A stretch of 64,000 nt of DNA from Streptomyces lavendofoliae (GCF_014649735.1 NZ_BMTP01000002.1:489697-553696); one strand, 5' to 3'; numbered from the stretch's first letter, positions 28,801 to 38,554 are shown. The notes: generated by a model not told the origin, from the sequence alone. Made by a program: numbers and translations.

Positions 28801-29649
28801 CGGATGGGCATGTACGGCCACTCCAACCAGGTCGCGCACCACGTGCCGTACATGTACAACGCGGCCGGGCGGCCGTGGAAGACGCAGGAGAAGGTGCGCG
28901 AGGTGCTGTCGCGGCTGTACACGGGCAGCGAGATCGGGCAGGGCTACCACGGTGACGAGGACAACGGCGAGCAGTCGGCCTGGTGGCTGTTCTCGGCGCT
29001 GGGCTTCTACCCGCTGGTGATGGGCAGCGGGGAGTACGCGATCGGCTCGCCGCTGTTCACCAAGGCGACCGTGCGCATGGACAACGGCCGGACCCTGGTG
29101 GTCAAGGCCCCGGAGAACAGCGCGCGCAACGTCTACGTGCAGGGCCTGAAGGTGGACGGCAGGCGCTGGACGTCGACGGCGCTGCCGCACGCGCTGGTGG
29201 CGCGCGGCGGGACGCTGGAGTTCGCCATGGGACCGGAGCCGTCGGCATGGGGCACCGGCCCGGGCGCGGCGCCGGTGTCCCTCACCCGGGGCGACGAGGT
29301 GCCGTCGCCGCGCCGGGACGTGCTGAGGGGCGCGGGCGAGCTGTTCGACGACACGTCGGCGACGTCGGCGTCGGTGGAGGCCGTGGAGCTGCCGGTCCCG
29401 GCGGGCGGTACGCGGGCGGCGCAGTACACCCTGACCTCGGCGGCCCGGGGGTCCGCCCCCGGGGGCTGGGTGCTCCAGGGGTCGCGGGACGGCACGGCGT
29501 GGAGGGATCTGGACCGGCGGTCCGGCGAGTCGTTCGCGTGGGACCGCCAGACGCGGGTGTTCACGGTCGCGCGGCCCGGTGCGTACGAGCGCTACCGCCT
29601 GGTGCCGGACGCGGTGTCGACGCTGGCGGAGGTGGAGCTGCTGCGCTGA
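25816..29649 (+). CDS. Secreted GH92 family alpha-mannosidase with F5/8-type domains
   Basis: 1277 residues from the ATG at 25816. A Sec signal peptide (about 1-39, HRFPRTAAAVLAASLVATAAPP) directs secretion. Residues about 75-175 look like an F5/8-type C (discoidin-like) carbohydrate-binding domain (NTKWLTFAPTAWVEFDLDQP). The catalytic part, beginning with PFAGT-like segments near residue 430, has family hallmarks: GFWDTYRTTWPAYSFLTP (about 741) and GDEDNGEQSAWWLFSALGFY (about 1046). A second discoidin-like module closes the C-terminus (AQYTLTSAARGSAPGG). GH92 enzymes are calcium-dependent exo-alpha-mannosidases, mostly alpha-1,2, acting on yeast mannan or N-glycans. The divergent ngc importer and the palindromic operator suggest a glycan-scavenging role. 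Confidence 0.92.
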   Translation: MQPRHPSTSAPRTRHRFPRTAAAVLAASLVATAAPPVAALTLPGQPGDGKQEFRSSFEADERPPDWRDTVEVGADGRRRASGVDGGYAAGIPGNVTDKVTAVRASGENGGAGETKENLVDLQPNTKWLTFAPTAWVEFDLDQPVKVVTYALTSANDHAPRDPRTWTLKGSADGTEWTVLDTREGQTFEKRFETRTYDFNNSTEYAHYRLEITGNNGAPGITQLADVQFSNGDTSAPAPPDMRSHVHRGPGGSPTAKANAGFTGVRALRYAGTHKPGGRAYSYNKVFDVDTLVRRDTELSYRIFPSMPETDLAYPATNVAVDLAFTDGTYLSALGAVDSHGGALTPQGQGAAKRLYVNQWNQVTSGIGTVAAGRTVDRILVAYDSPAGPAAFQGWIDDIRIGRAEPAERHARPSDHASTVRGTHSSGSFSRGNTFPATAVPHGFNFWTPVTNAASKSWLYEYARGNNADNLPTIQAFSASHEPSPWMGDRQTFQLLPSAAAGTPETDRVRRALPFRHERETAKPHYYGVTFENGITAEMTPTDHAAMMRFTYPGADASVVFDNVTDEGGLTLDPATRSFTGFSDVKSGLSTGATRMFVYGVFDAPVTGSASAGVKGHLRFDAGADRTVTLRMATSLISVEQAQRNLASEIPSGTRFERVRERAQDAWDRLLGRVTVEGATRDQLVTLYSSLYRLYLYPNSGFEKVDGEDRYASPFSPRTGPDTPTRTGARIVDGKVYVNNGFWDTYRTTWPAYSFLTPRKAGELVDGFVQQYKDGGWISRWSSPGYADLMTGTSSDVAFADAYVKGVDFDAEAAYEAALKNATVVPPSSGVGRKGMETSPFAGYASTATHEGLSWSLEGYLNDYGLARMAGALHKRTGKARYREEAAYFLNRARNYVTLFDKEAGFFQGRDAKGAWRVPSASYDPRVWGHDYTETNGWGYAFTAPQDSRGLANLYGGRAGLAKKLDTYFSTPETASPEFVGSYGSVIHEMTEARDVRMGMYGHSNQVAHHVPYMYNAAGRPWKTQEKVREVLSRLYTGSEIGQGYHGDEDNGEQSAWWLFSALGFYPLVMGSGEYAIGSPLFTKATVRMDNGRTLVVKAPENSARNVYVQGLKVDGRRWTSTALPHALVARGGTLEFAMGPEPSAWGTGPGAAPVSLTRGDEVPSPRRDVLRGAGELFDDTSATSASVEAVELPVPAGGTRAAQYTLTSAARGSAPGGWVLQGSRDGTAWRDLDRRSGESFAWDRQTRVFTVARPGAYERYRLVPDAVSTLAEVELLR

Positions 29650-29781
29650 ACCGGCGTCGTCCGGGGGGCCGGGCGGCCCGGGGCGCGGGACGGTTCCCGT
29701 GCGCCGGGCCGCCGTCCGTGACCGGACCTCCCCTTCCCTCCGGTGCCCGGTGACCCCGTGGGCGTGCGCCCCGACGCGGAA

Positions 29782-29814
29782 GGGCCGCACCCCGTCCGGA
29801 ACGGGGTGCGGCCC
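29782..29814. terminator. Bidirectional hairpin between the mannosidase gene and acnA
   Basis: A perfect 14-base-pair stem (29782-29795 with 29801-29814) with loop CCGGA lies 22 bases after the acnA stop, between convergent genes. Confidence 0.85.
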
Positions 29815-29835
29815 TCGCGGCCGTGCGGCTGATCC

Positions 29836-32631
<2,796 letters not shown>

Positions 32632-32698
32632 GACAGTCTCCTTCATCAATGTGCGCGTTCTTACCGCATCCTGCCGCGTGGGCTCCTCGCCGATCCGC

Positions 32699-32717
32699 TA
32701 AGGTAAGACTTAGTTAG
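32699..32717 (-). promoter_or_regulatory. Candidate iron box (DmdR/IdeR-like) before acnA
   Basis: TAAGGTAAGACTTAGTTAG matches the 19-base DtxR/IdeR consensus TWAGGTTAGSCTAACCTWA at 13 positions by eye; the left half matches far better than the right. It is about 68 bases upstream of the acnA start. Confidence 0.45.
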
Positions 32718-32762
32718 GTAACCCTTACCGGCTGGCGCGGCTGCGGTGCGTCTTTCGGCAGA

Positions 32763-32780
32763 TATCTCGATGTCGAGATA
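32763..32780. promoter_or_regulatory. Inverted repeat TATCTCGA-TG-TCGAGATA upstream of acnA
   Basis: Two perfect 8-base arms around TG form a compact, A+T-richer palindrome in an otherwise G+C-rich region. It lies about 130 bases before acnA and 165 before the divergent methyltransferase gene. The shape fits a MarR- or TetR-type operator; the protein is unknown. Confidence 0.6.
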
Positions 32781-32870
32781 ACTCTAGTACATGACCACGC
32801 CCGGCGACGAGGCGCGCCCGGCGCCGACGCGTCACAGCCCCGGCGCCACCGCGCGAAAGCGCCGGCGGCG

Positions 32871-32928
32871 GGGGTACCGGCGGCGGCCGGCGCGGCCGGT
32901 GGTGGGGGGTACCGGCGGCGGCCGGCGC
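32871..32928. repeat. 23-base direct repeat before the methyltransferase gene
   Basis: The 23-base unit beginning GGGGTACCGGCGGCGG is present at 32871-32893 and again at 32906-32928, with 12 bases between. It lies just before the start codon at 32945 and may affect translation of the methyltransferase mRNA by folding. Confidence 0.75.
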
Positions 32929-32944
32929 CTGATGGGCTGGGGGG

Positions 32945-33664
32945 ATGACGACACCGCCGCGCCGCCTCATGGAGGCACTCGACCGGTTCAACGCCGCCCA
33001 CCCCTGGGACCACAACGCCCACTACCACCGATGGATCCTGCGCCGGCTCCCCCGGCGCTTCGGCAGCGCCCTGGACGTCGGCTCCGGCGCCGGCGACCTG
33101 GCCCGGCTCCTCGCCGGCCGCGCCGGCCGGGTGCACGGGATCGACGCCGACCCGGCGATCACCGCCCGGGCGCGGGAGCAGGCGCCCCTGGCGGGCGCGG
33201 CGCCGGTGACCTTCACGGTCGCGCGCGCACCCGCCGGGATCCCGGCGGGCGGCTACGACGTCATCACCTGTGTCGCGACCCTGCACCACCTGCCGCTCAC
33301 CGGCGCCCTCACCGCGTTCCGCCGGCACCTCGCGCCCGGCGGGACCCTGGTGGTGGTCGGGCTGTACCGCCCGCGGAGCCCGGTGGAACACCTGCTCGGC
33401 GCCGTGGCGGTCCCGCCGAACGCCGCCATGGGTCTGCTGCGGAACCGGGGCCGTGCGGCGCCCCCGGCGGTCTCGCCGGCCGCCCCGACCCGGCCGGCGG
33501 ACACGTCCTTCGCCGACGTCGCCCGCGCGGCCCGGCGTGTGCTGCCGGGCGCGCGACTGCGGCGCCGGCTGTTCTGGCGGTACACGCTCGTATGGCGTCA
33601 GCCCGGCACGAACCGGCGGACGAAACGCTTCTGCCAAGGGGTCTCCACGGCACGGCGGTCGTAG
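32945..33664 (+). CDS. Class I SAM-dependent methyltransferase
   Basis: 239 residues from the ATG at 32945. The SAM-binding Rossmann motif I is LDVGSGAGDLA (residues 43-53), followed by GIDADPAIT (acidic end of strand 2), YDVITCVATLHHLPL (motif IV-like) and a LAPGGTLVVVGLY post-core strand. This is the UbiE/Methyltransf_11 class of small-molecule methyltransferases, soluble and cytosolic; the substrate is unknown. The C-terminal 70 residues are basic and may dock the substrate. The gene's 3' end overlaps the convergent phosphatase gene by 67 bases. It reads divergently from acnA but has no obvious metabolic link to it. Confidence 0.85.
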   Translation: MTTPPRRLMEALDRFNAAHPWDHNAHYHRWILRRLPRRFGSALDVGSGAGDLARLLAGRAGRVHGIDADPAITARAREQAPLAGAAPVTFTVARAPAGIPAGGYDVITCVATLHHLPLTGALTAFRRHLAPGGTLVVVGLYRPRSPVEHLLGAVAVPPNAAMGLLRNRGRAAPPAVSPAAPTRPADTSFADVARAARRVLPGARLRRRLFWRYTLVWRQPGTNRRTKRFCQGVSTARRS

Positions 33665-34032
33665 TTCCGGCGGACGAATTCCACCGCTTCGTCCGACGGT
33701 ACGCCGTCGAGGACGGCCAGGCAGGCCAGGGCCGTGCCCGTCCGGCCGCGACCGCCGCCGCAGGCGATCTCGACACGTTCGGCCGCCGCGCGCTCCCACG
33801 CCTCGCGCAGGGCGGCGCGGGCGTCCGCCGCACTGGCGGGCAGCCGGAAGTCCGGCCAGCGCACCCAGCGCGTCTCCCAGGGGACGCCGGGCGGCCGCTT
33901 GCCGAGCAGGTACACCGCGAATTCGGGCGCCGGGCCGGGCGGCGGCGGCCGGCGCAGGCCGCGGCCACGGACGAGGCGGCCGGACGGGAGGCGCAGGACC
34001 CCCGGGCCGGCGGTGCTCCAGGTGTGGGTCAT
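33598..34032 (-). CDS. Small protein-tyrosine-phosphatase-like protein
   Basis: 144 residues from the ATG at 34032 (MTHTWSTAGP); the open frame upstream is Pro/Arg-rich shadow. The phosphatase P-loop CX5R is complete in IACGGGRGRTGTALAC, with Cys91 as nucleophile and Arg97. A WPD-like loop is present at RWPDFRLP (Asp61 as general acid). The helix REAWERAAAERVEI before the P-loop and VPSDEAVEFVRR after it fit the dual-specificity/PTP fold. Substrate unknown. The 3' end overlaps the methyltransferase gene on the other strand, so the two cannot both be fully transcribed without antisense contact. Confidence 0.82.
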   Translation of the reverse strand: MTHTWSTAGPGVLRLPSGRLVRGRGLRRPPPPGPAPEFAVYLLGKRPPGVPWETRWVRWPDFRLPASAADARAALREAWERAAAERVEIACGGGRGRTGTALACLAVLDGVPSDEAVEFVRRNYDRRAVETPWQKRFVRRFVPG

Positions 34033-34478
34033 CCGCTCACCGTAGCCGCCGAGTTCGCACCCGGACGGCCGAACCCGGGTTGCGGGGGCAGGCCGTGGCC
34101 CCGAGCATCGGAGCAGGACCAAGGGTGCCCCCGTCCACCGCGACGAGGGCAACCGACGACGCCGGCACCGGCGCCCGGCGGTCCGCGCCGCGAGTTGCCA
34201 CCGGACGCGCGACGACATCGGGAGCCCCCGACACGACGGCGGACCGCGGGCGCGGAACTCGCGGCCGGTGGGCGACCCGGGGCGGAGGCCCACGACGGCG
34301 GCGCGCCGGCGGCCGGACCGGCGGCCGGACCGGCGGCCGGCGGTCGGTGGGCGGCCGGGTGGTTCGGGCGCGGTGAACTCCCGCTCCACGGGCGGCGTCG
34401 GGCCGCCGCTCACGACCCGTCACCCTGACGGCGGACCCCGATCGAGAGGTCATCTCATATCTGAGATAGCCTTCCCCC
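34033..34478. other. Intergenic region between the phosphatase and the XRE-MurA gene
   Basis: 446 bases with no supported gene. A 12-base unit CGGCGGCCGGAC repeats about three times at about 34306-34341. The operator-like repeat of the XRE-MurA gene lies at the right end. The rest is G+C-rich and featureless. Confidence 0.5.
34452..34467 (+). promoter_or_regulatory. Inverted repeat ATCTCA-TATC-TGAGAT before the XRE-MurA gene
   Basis: Perfect 6-base arms (34452-34457 and 34462-34467) around a 4-base spacer lie 11 bases before the start codon. This is a likely autoregulatory operator for the helix-turn-helix domain encoded just downstream. The segment is clearly A+T-richer than its surroundings and may also contain the -10 element. 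Confidence 0.55.
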
Positions 34479-36008
34479 ATGGCAGACGACTACCTCGTAC
34501 GCATCGGCAAGCTCATCCGTGACGCCCGGCAGCACCGCGGCTGGACTCAGACGCAGCTCGCCGAGGCGCTGGCCACAAGCCAGAGCGCAGTCAACCGCAT
34601 CGAGCGCGGAAACCAGAACATCAGCCTTGAGATGATCGCCCGAATCGGCGAGGCGCTCGACAGTGAAATCGTGTCACTCGGGTACGCGGGTCCCATGCAT
34701 CTGCGCGTAGTGGGCGGGCGCCGGCTGTCCGGCTCCATCGACGTCAAGACGAGCAAGAACGCGTGCGTGGCGCTGCTGTGCGCCTCGCTCCTCAACAAGG
34801 GCCGTACGACGCTGCGGCGCGTCGCCCGCATCGAGGAGGTCTACCGGCTCCTCGAGGTGCTGAACTCCATCGGGGTGCGCACGCGTTGGATCAACGACGG
34901 GATGGACCTGGAGATCGTCCCGCCCGCGCACCTCGACATGGCCGCCATCGACGCGGACGCCGCGCGCCGCACCCGGTCCATCATCATGTTCCTCGGGCCG
35001 CTGCTGCACCGGCTGCGCCAGTTCAAGCTCCCGTACGCGGGCGGCTGCGACCTCGGTACGCGCACGATCGAACCGCACATGATCGCGCTGCGCCGCTTCG
35101 GCCTGGACATCACGGCCACGGAGGGGCTGTACCACGCGGAGGTGGACCGCCACGTCACCCCGGACCGCCCGATCGTGCTGACCGAGCGCGGTGACACCGT
35201 GACCGAGAACGCGCTGCTGGCCGCCGCGCGCCACGACGGCGTCACCGTCATCCGCAACGCCTCCTCCAACTACATGGTCCAGGACCTGTGCTTCTTCCTG
35301 GAGGCCCTGGGCGTACGGGTGGAGGGCATCGGCACGACCACGCTGACCGTGCACGGCGTCCCCTCCATCGACGTGGACGTCGACTACTCGCCGTCCGAGG
35401 ACCCGGTCGAGGCGATGAGCCTGCTGGCCGCGGCGGTCGTCACCGAGTCGGAGCTGACGATCCGCCGCGTACCGATCGAGTTCCTGGAGATCGAGCTCGC
35501 GGTCCTGGAGGAGATGGGCCTCGACCACGACCGCACGACGGAGTACGCCGCCGACAACGGCCGTACGCGGCTGGTGGACCTGACCGTCCGGCCCTCCAAG
35601 CTGGAGGCGCCCATCGACAAGATCCACCCGATGCCGTTCCCGGGCCTGAACATCGACAACGTGCCGTTCTTCGCGGCCATCGCCGCCTCCGCCCAGGGCC
35701 AGACCCTGATCCACGACTGGGTCTACGACAACCGGGCCATCTACCTCACCGACCTCAACCGCCTCGGCGGCCGGCTCCAGCTCCTCGACCCGCACCGGGT
35801 GCTGGTGGAGGGCCCGACCCGCTGGCGCGCGGCCGAGATGATGTGCCCGCCGGCGCTGCGGCCCGCGGTGGTCGTCCTCCTCGCCATGATGGCGGCCGAG
35901 GGCACGTCCGTCCTGCGCAACGTCTACGTCATCAACCGCGGTTACGAGGACCTGGCGGAGCGCCTCAACTCGGTGGGCGCGCAGATCGAGATCTTCCGCG
36001 ACATCTGA
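34479..36008 (+). CDS. XRE helix-turn-helix domain fused to a MurA-type UDP-GlcNAc 1-carboxyvinyltransferase
   Basis: 509 residues from the ATG at 34479. Residues 7-65 are an XRE/Cro-type DNA-binding domain: IGKLIRDARQHRGWTQTQLA, SQSAVNRIERGNQNIS. Residues 73-508 form an EPSP-synthase-like two-lobed enzyme of the MurA family, which transfers enolpyruvate to UDP-GlcNAc at the start of peptidoglycan synthesis. The catalytic cysteine region is kept (LPYAGGCDLGTRT, Cys190) and the substrate lysine corresponds to TSKNAC (Lys93). EDPVEAMSLLAAAVVTE and LRPAVVVLLAMMAAEG fit further active-site segments. The fusion suggests a MurA paralogue that also binds DNA, perhaps sensing UDP-GlcNAc. I recall the arrangement as conserved in Streptomyces beside acnA. 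It is transcribed alone, followed by a 195-base G+C-rich gap. Confidence 0.92.
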   Translation: MADDYLVRIGKLIRDARQHRGWTQTQLAEALATSQSAVNRIERGNQNISLEMIARIGEALDSEIVSLGYAGPMHLRVVGGRRLSGSIDVKTSKNACVALLCASLLNKGRTTLRRVARIEEVYRLLEVLNSIGVRTRWINDGMDLEIVPPAHLDMAAIDADAARRTRSIIMFLGPLLHRLRQFKLPYAGGCDLGTRTIEPHMIALRRFGLDITATEGLYHAEVDRHVTPDRPIVLTERGDTVTENALLAAARHDGVTVIRNASSNYMVQDLCFFLEALGVRVEGIGTTTLTVHGVPSIDVDVDYSPSEDPVEAMSLLAAAVVTESELTIRRVPIEFLEIELAVLEEMGLDHDRTTEYAADNGRTRLVDLTVRPSKLEAPIDKIHPMPFPGLNIDNVPFFAAIAASAQGQTLIHDWVYDNRAIYLTDLNRLGGRLQLLDPHRVLVEGPTRWRAAEMMCPPALRPAVVVLLAMMAAEGTSVLRNVYVINRGYEDLAERLNSVGAQIEIFRDI

Positions 36009-36203
36009 CGAGCGGCGCCGCGGCACCGCCGTACCCCGGCCGGCCCCGGGGAACACCGGCCGGCAGGGGTGCGGCGGTGCGCCGGCGTGGCGCCGCCCCG
36101 CCCCGCCTCTCCCCCGGCGCCGCGCGGGTGCGGGCGGTGGCCGGCGGGCCGGAAAACGGTCCCCGGGCACGCGCGGCGCGGGGACGGATCATAGGCTGGT
36201 TCC

Positions 36204-36839
36204 ATGCCCAGAACTTCGCCTGCCGTCGCCTTCGACGCCTTGATGTCCGGTAACAAGCGCTTCGTGGCGGGTACGCCCGAGCACCCCAATCAGGACGCTG
36301 CCCGCCGCGCCGAGCTCGCTCCGGGGCAGAACCCCTTCGCCGTGGTCCTCGGATGCTCCGACTCGCGGCTCGCCGCCGAGATCATCTTCGACCAGGGCCT
36401 CGGCGACCTCTTCGTCGTACGGACCGCCGGACACGTCCTGGGGGCGGAGGTGCTGGGCAGCGTCGAGTACGCCACCAGCGTCCTCGGCGCCCGCCTGGTC
36501 GTGGTCCTCGGACATGACTCGTGCGGCGCCGTCGCCGCCGCCCGCGCGGCGGTGGAGGAGGGATTCGCCGCGGGCGGCTTCGTCCGCGACGTCGTCGAGC
36601 GCGTCACCCCGAGCGTCCTCGCCGCCCGCACGGCCGGCCTGACCTCCGACAGCGACATCGTGGACGAGCACATCCGGCACACCGTCGACCTGCTGCTCGA
36701 CCGTTCCCGCCTGCTCTCGGGACAGGTCGAGGCGGGAGAGGTCGCCGTCGTGGGCCTGGGGTACCAGCTCGCCGGGGGTGACGCCCGGCTGGTGACCTCG
36801 CGCGGCGACGTCCCGGGAGGGGACCGGGCGGGCTCATGA
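36204..36839 (+). CDS. Beta-class carbonic anhydrase
   Basis: 211 residues from the ATG at 36204. Zinc ligands are in the canonical order: CSDSR (Cys51, Asp53, Arg55), then LGHDSCG (His104, Cys107). The RTAGHVL and EYATSVLGARLVVVLGH segments are family standard. The enzyme interconverts CO2 and bicarbonate in the cytosol; there is no signal peptide. Its stop overlaps the start of the Sua5/YrdC gene (ATGA), so both are translated together. Because Sua5 uses bicarbonate as substrate, this pairing may be functional. No other genes appear in the operon. Confidence 0.94.
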   Translation: MPRTSPAVAFDALMSGNKRFVAGTPEHPNQDAARRAELAPGQNPFAVVLGCSDSRLAAEIIFDQGLGDLFVVRTAGHVLGAEVLGSVEYATSVLGARLVVVLGHDSCGAVAAARAAVEEGFAAGGFVRDVVERVTPSVLAARTAGLTSDSDIVDEHIRHTVDLLLDRSRLLSGQVEAGEVAVVGLGYQLAGGDARLVTSRGDVPGGDRAGS

Positions 36840-37480
36840 CGCGGTACTTCGACTGCTCGGATCCGGCGGCCCGATCGGCGGGGCTCGAAGAGGCGGCCTC
36901 CGCGGTACGCCGGGGCGAACTCGTCGTCCTGCCGACGGACACCGTCTACGGCCTGGGGGCCGACGCGTTCGACCCGGGGGCCGTCGCCGCCCTGCTCGCG
37001 GCGAAGGGCCGCGGCCGGCACAAGCCCTCTCCCGTGCTGGTCGACTCCGTGGACGCCCTGCGCGAGCTGGTGGACGACCTGCCCGGCGAGGCGCTCGACC
37101 TGATCGACGCCTTCTGGCCGGGCGGGCTGACGCTGGTGGTGCGGCACCGGCCCTCCCTGGGCTGGGACCTGGGGGAGACGGGAGGGACCGTGGCGGTACG
37201 CATGCCCGATCACCCCCTGGCCCTGGACCTGCTCGCCGCCACCGGTCCCCTGGCCGTCTCCAGCGCCAACCTCACCGACCGGCCCTCGCCCCAGGACTGC
37301 GTCACGGCTCGGGGCATGCTCGGGGACTCCGTCTCCGTCTATCTCGACGGCGGCCGCACGGCCGGTGCGGTCTCGTCCTCGATCATCGACCTCAGCGGCA
37401 CCACGCCGGTCCTCGTGCGCGACGGCGTGCTGCCGGCGTCACGCCTCCGTGCGGTGGCGTCCGGCCTCGTCGTTCCCTGA
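36836..37480 (+). CDS. L-threonylcarbamoyladenylate synthase (Sua5/YciO/YrdC family)
   Basis: 214 residues from the ATG at 36836, inside the stop of the carbonic anhydrase gene. The YrdC fold is shown by LVVLPTDTVYGLGADAFDP, the K-x-R-like AAKGRGRHKPSPVLV, FWPGGLTLVVRH, VAVRMPDHPLAL and AVSSANLTDRPSP, with SSIIDLSGTTPVLVRDG at the end. The enzyme makes threonylcarbamoyl-AMP from threonine, bicarbonate and ATP for the tRNA t6A37 modification. The C-terminal Sua5 domain is missing, so it is the short TsaC type. In Streptomyces a housekeeping copy is normally near prfA/prmC, so this is probably a paralogue; its exact role is unproven. Confidence 0.88.
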   Translation: MTRYFDCSDPAARSAGLEEAASAVRRGELVVLPTDTVYGLGADAFDPGAVAALLAAKGRGRHKPSPVLVDSVDALRELVDDLPGEALDLIDAFWPGGLTLVVRHRPSLGWDLGETGGTVAVRMPDHPLALDLLAATGPLAVSSANLTDRPSPQDCVTARGMLGDSVSVYLDGGRTAGAVSSSIIDLSGTTPVLVRDGVLPASRLRAVASGLVVP

Positions 37481-37520
37481 CACCTCCCGGCCGCAAGCCG
37501 GGGTGCCCCCGGCTTGCGGC

Positions 37521-37870
37521 CGGGTGTCCGTACGCGACGGCCGGACGACCCGCCCGAGCGAGCGCGCGCCCGCGCAGTGCACGGGCGGGCCGTCAACGGG
37601 GGCCGTCACCAGCGTCGTCACCTCCGAGCGGCAGGGGACGGCCGTCTTCACCGCCACCGTCCTGCCCGCCCCGGGGCCGGGCAGGACGTACCACTGTGGC
37701 TGGCCCAGGAGGGCACGATGCGCCCGGCCGGCTTCGTCCACGGGGACGGCACCGTCCTGGTCGACGGGAACCCCGCCGGCGCCACTGCGGTCGGCCTCAC
37801 CCTCGAACCCGCCGAAGGGTCGGCCCGGCCGACCACACCGCCCCTTCTCCTGTTGAATCTGCCCACCTGA
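37521..37870 (+). pseudogene. Frameshifted C-terminal remnant of an RskA-type anti-sigma factor
   Basis: Two adjacent frames together read like the extracytoplasmic C-terminal domain of anti-sigma-K (RskA) proteins. The first frame runs from about 37521 to 37691 (GAVTSVVTSERQGTAVF, ATVLPAPGPGRTY). The second frame from 37694 continues (LWLAQEGTMRPAGFVHGDG, DGNPAGATAVGLTLEPAEGS) to the stop at 37868. One missing base at about 37692-37694 would restore the common RTYQLWL phrase. The N-terminal zinc-binding and membrane segments are absent and no sigma-factor gene is adjacent. I read it as a decayed fragment. A sequencing error could explain the frameshift but not the missing N-terminus. Confidence 0.65.
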
Positions 37871-38227
37871 CCGGACCTGCCGCGCACGCGATTCGGCCCG
37901 CGCGGAGGGGCGATTTCCGAGCGTTCTCCCCTCGCCGTCCCGTACCGGGGCGGCGAGGCCGTTCTTCCTGCGGCGGAGCGCCCTGCCGTGCGGCGGTGGG
38001 TTCGCCGGGCCGTATACGACCGGCGGTCGCGCCGAGGGCGCCTGGAGCGTCCGGGTCCGGCCGGACGCGCCGGTCGGCCGGGTTCCGGACGCGAGGCGTG
38101 CCGGGGTTCCGTCCGGCCGGCGTAACACCGCCGGTACACGGGCGGTTGGCGCGATCCCGTCGTTCGGCCGGCCGTCCCTTTCTACGCTCGGGCCCGTTGA
38201 GTTCGAGAAGTGAAGGGATGATCACCG

Positions 38228-38554
38228 ATGAAGCCCATTAAGCGTTCAATTAACCGCGTCGTCATCGCCGCGTCCGCTACGGCACTCGCCTGCTTCACAC
38301 AGGTGATCGCCGTCGGCTCGGTAGCTGTCGCCGCCGAGGCGGCGCCTTCCTGCGTTCAGTTGTCGACGAGCTGGCGCTATACGTTCGTCACCAACGGATG
38401 CACCTCCGCCCAGCGCGTCACCGTCGAGTACCGGGACGGCACCACCGTCCCCTGCCGGGACGCGGAGCCGGGCGCCACGGTCACCTTCCCGGGTTACGGC
38501 ACGGGGGACAACGAGGTACTGGGGGCGGCCCTGTGCTCCACCGTCTCCCCGTGA
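38228..38554 (+). CDS. Secreted tendamistat-family alpha-amylase inhibitor
   Basis: 108 residues from the ATG at 38228, with AAGGG 10 bases upstream. A signal peptide (about 1-38, INRVVIAASATALACF) ends near VAAEA-APSC, leaving about 70 mature residues. The mature part parallels tendamistat (HOE-467A): the inhibitory triplet Trp-Arg-Tyr lies in TSWRYTF (49-51) and four cysteines fall at 42, 58, 76 and 103. Spacings are 16, 18 and 27 against 16, 18 and 28 in tendamistat as I recall it, so the two disulfides should be C42-C58 and C76-C103. Such proteins bind animal alpha-amylases tightly in the medium. The gene stands alone, with no amylase gene nearby. Confidence 0.85.
   Translation: MKPIKRSINRVVIAASATALACFTQVIAVGSVAVAAEAAPSCVQLSTSWRYTFVTNGCTSAQRVTVEYRDGTTVPCRDAEPGATVTFPGYGTGDNEVLGAALCSTVSP

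Noticed and set aside
26416..29790. 1124-codon open frame antisense to the GH92 gene
   Set aside because: The GH92 frame has a signal peptide and catalytic motifs; the antisense frame is Arg/Val/His-rich without domain signals.
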